64,000 nucleotides of DNA from Mycolicibacterium moriokaense (lineage in GTDB: Bacteria; Actinomycetota; Actinomycetes; Mycobacteriales; Mycobacteriaceae). Position numbers and translations under genes: made by a program. The notes below the pieces were generated by a model. That model had not been told where the DNA came from. It searched no databases and saw only the letters and a program-made list of their open reading frames with translations. Shown in pieces: positions 62,720 to 64,000 of the stretch (positions are counted from its first letter, which is position 1; every line of letters starts with the position of its first letter). Location: assembly GCF_003347205.1 (NCBI RefSeq), contig NZ_QQBJ01000021.1, positions 1 through 64,000 of the forward strand, read 5' to 3'.

Positions 62720-64000
62720 GTGGACGACGCCCGCTGCGGGTCGTGTGGCGCTGACGTAGCCGCTACAGCCAAGTTCTGTAGCGACTGCGGAACGCCGCTG
62801 GCGCGTGCCCGTCAGGCGGCGGAGTACAAGCAGGTGACGGTGCTGTTCGCCGATGTCGTGCATTCGATGGACATCGCCAGAGATCTCGGCGCGGAACGAC
62901 TCCGCGAAATCATGGCGGGTTTGGTCGACAGTGCGAGCGCCGCGGTGCAACGCTACGGCGGCACCGTCGACAAATTCACCGGCGACGGCATCATGGCGGT
63001 CTTCGGCGCACCGTTGGCGCTCGAGGATCATGCCGTGCGAGCCTGCCTGGCGGCCTTGAACATCCAGCAACAGGTGACTGGCGTACAGCTGCGCATCGGA
63101 CTGAATTCCGGTCAGGTGATCGCCGGTGACATCGGCTCTGGCGCAATGGGTTACACCGCGATCGGCGAGCACGTGGGGATGGCCCAGCGGATGGAGTCGG
63201 CGGCGCCGCCGGGCGGCGTCATGCTCAGCGCGTCCACGGCGCGGCTCGTGGAAGACGTTGCGACGCTGAGCGAACCGGAACTCGTTGCCATCAAGGGTGA
63301 AGACCAGCCTGTCGCCGCTCGGCGACTGCTGAGCATGGACGCGGCCCGCACCGCAGGTCGGGTCGAGTCCAATCTGGTCGGTCGGCAGTGGGAGATGTCG
63401 GCGATCACGGGTTTATTGGACAGAGCGATCGCCGGCTACGGAGCCGTTGTCGGGCTGGCCGGGCCCGCGGGTATCGGCAAGAGCAGGCTGACCCGCGAAC
63501 TCGCGGCGTCTGCCCGCGAGCGCGGCGTGCAGGTTTTCACCACGTACTGCGAATCGCACACCAGCCAGGTGCCCTTCCACGTCGTCGGTCGGCTGTTGCG
63601 GTCGGCCAGCGGGGTCGACGGCATGGACCCGGCGGCGGCTCGCGCATTGATCGAATCGGACGGCTTCGGCGATGCCGACCCCGCCGATGTCGCGCTCTTC
63701 GAGGACCTGCTCGGTATCGCCGCGCCGGATCGCGAGCCGCCCAGAATCGATGCCGACACGCGACGGCGGCGGCTTACGGCATTCGTCAACTCCGCGACCC
63801 TGCGCAGCCCGGCGCCGGCCGTCTACGTGATCGAGGACGCGCACTGGATCGACGATTCGAGCGAGTCGATGCTGGCCGACTTCCTCGCGGTGGTACCTCA
63901 AACGCCCTTGCTCACGGTGATTACGTACCGACCGGAATACCGTGGAGCGCTGGCGCAGGTGCCCGGCGCTCAGACCGTCGCCCTCGGGCCGCTCAGCGAC
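62720..64000 (+). CDS. Zinc-ribbon / class III cyclase-like / AAA-ATPase regulator (partial at the window end)
   Basis: Open from GTG at 62720 to the right edge (427 codons seen). The N-terminal zinc ribbon is CGSCGADV...CSDCGTP. A cyclase domain follows (LFADVVHSMDIA, DKFTGDGIMAVFGAP), in which the usual transition-state Asn of the AIGDxVNxAxR motif is Gly (AIGEHVGMAQRM). Then comes an ATPase with Walker A GPAGIGKSRL and Walker B VYVIEDAHWID. The architecture matches the M. tuberculosis Rv1358/Rv2488c-type regulators, which end in a LuxR HTH. The end is missing. Confidence 0.88.
   Translation, partial: MDDARCGSCGADVAATAKFCSDCGTPLARARQAAEYKQVTVLFADVVHSMDIARDLGAERLREIMAGLVDSASAAVQRYGGTVDKFTGDGIMAVFGAPLALEDHAVRACLAALNIQQQVTGVQLRIGLNSGQVIAGDIGSGAMGYTAIGEHVGMAQRMESAAPPGGVMLSASTARLVEDVATLSEPELVAIKGEDQPVAARRLLSMDAARTAGRVESNLVGRQWEMSAITGLLDRAIAGYGAVVGLAGPAGIGKSRLTRELAASARERGVQVFTTYCESHTSQVPFHVVGRLLRSASGVDGMDPAAARALIESDGFGDADPADVALFEDLLGIAAPDREPPRIDADTRRRRLTAFVNSATLRSPAPAVYVIEDAHWIDDSSESMLADFLAVVPQTPLLTVITYRPEYRGALAQVPGAQTVALGPLSD

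Overview
This window looks like a chromosome segment of a fast-growing mycobacterium (Mycolicibacterium-like). It has high GC, many GTG starts and ATGA-type gene overlaps. Gene order follows, from memory, the M. tuberculosis Rv1637c-Rv1689 neighbourhood. It opens with the 5' end of a 16S rRNA gene directly downstream of tyrS, which is the position reported for the second rRNA operon (rrnB) of fast growers. Species cannot be named from the sequence alone.

Layout. 1-470: 16S 5' end, rRNA leader and a single clear promoter, all on the minus strand. 468-10.3 kb: tyrS, mpg with a possible micro-ORF before it, an ABC exporter operon with its TetR regulator and a strong palindrome at its start, a Trm112-like protein, a secreted protein, the Rv1683-type hydrolase/acyl-CoA-synthetase fusion, and an intact ABC-F protein. 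10.3-13.3 kb: a polytopic membrane protein and three membrane-anchored proteins. 13.3-21.9 kb: the complete arginine regulon argCJBDFRGH, with an ARG box over the argC promoter and a REP-like palindrome between argG and argH. 22-38.8 kb: lhgO, pheST, a rhomboid-like protein, an adenylyl cyclase, a DUF2236 protein, an acyl-CoA dehydrogenase, tsnR, the infC-rpmI-rplT ribosomal operon with a structured leader and an AUC start, and lysX.

39.1-47.5 kb lies between the Rv1638A-like gene and uvrA and, from memory, has no counterpart in M. tuberculosis. It holds a TPR protein coupled to a CHAT (caspase-like) protease with an intact His/Cys pair, two coupled proteins of unknown family, a membrane-anchored small protein, an LpqH-like lipoprotein, a winged-helix protein and a dehydrogenase. 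The CHAT/TPR group is a candidate conflict or programmed-response system.

51.0-61.7 kb is an integrated mobile element of about 10.66 kb. A large serine integrase has inserted it inside the conserved TGDCLFPGG motif of a metallo-beta-lactamase-fold gene. The element brings its own 61-codon replacement 3' end, so the left copy is still a full-length gene; the displaced host 3' end survives at the right edge, still overlapping the next gene (a dehydrogenase). The element has no recognisable capsid, portal or terminase genes. Its cargo is a TcmP-type methyltransferase-like protein convergent with a DUF5131 (Gp37/Gp68) three-Cys protein. Its right half is a long chain of overlapping small genes including a phage-type WhiB, an HTH protein, and a Rep-like winged-helix protein whose own gene carries four 16-bp iteron-like repeats. 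A hairpin in front of this chain would mask the first ribosome binding site.

The window ends inside a zinc-ribbon/cyclase/AAA-ATPase regulator that runs off the end. Several small dispersed elements are also present: one 25-bp sequence occurs in both argR (twice) and rplT, apparently inserted in frame.
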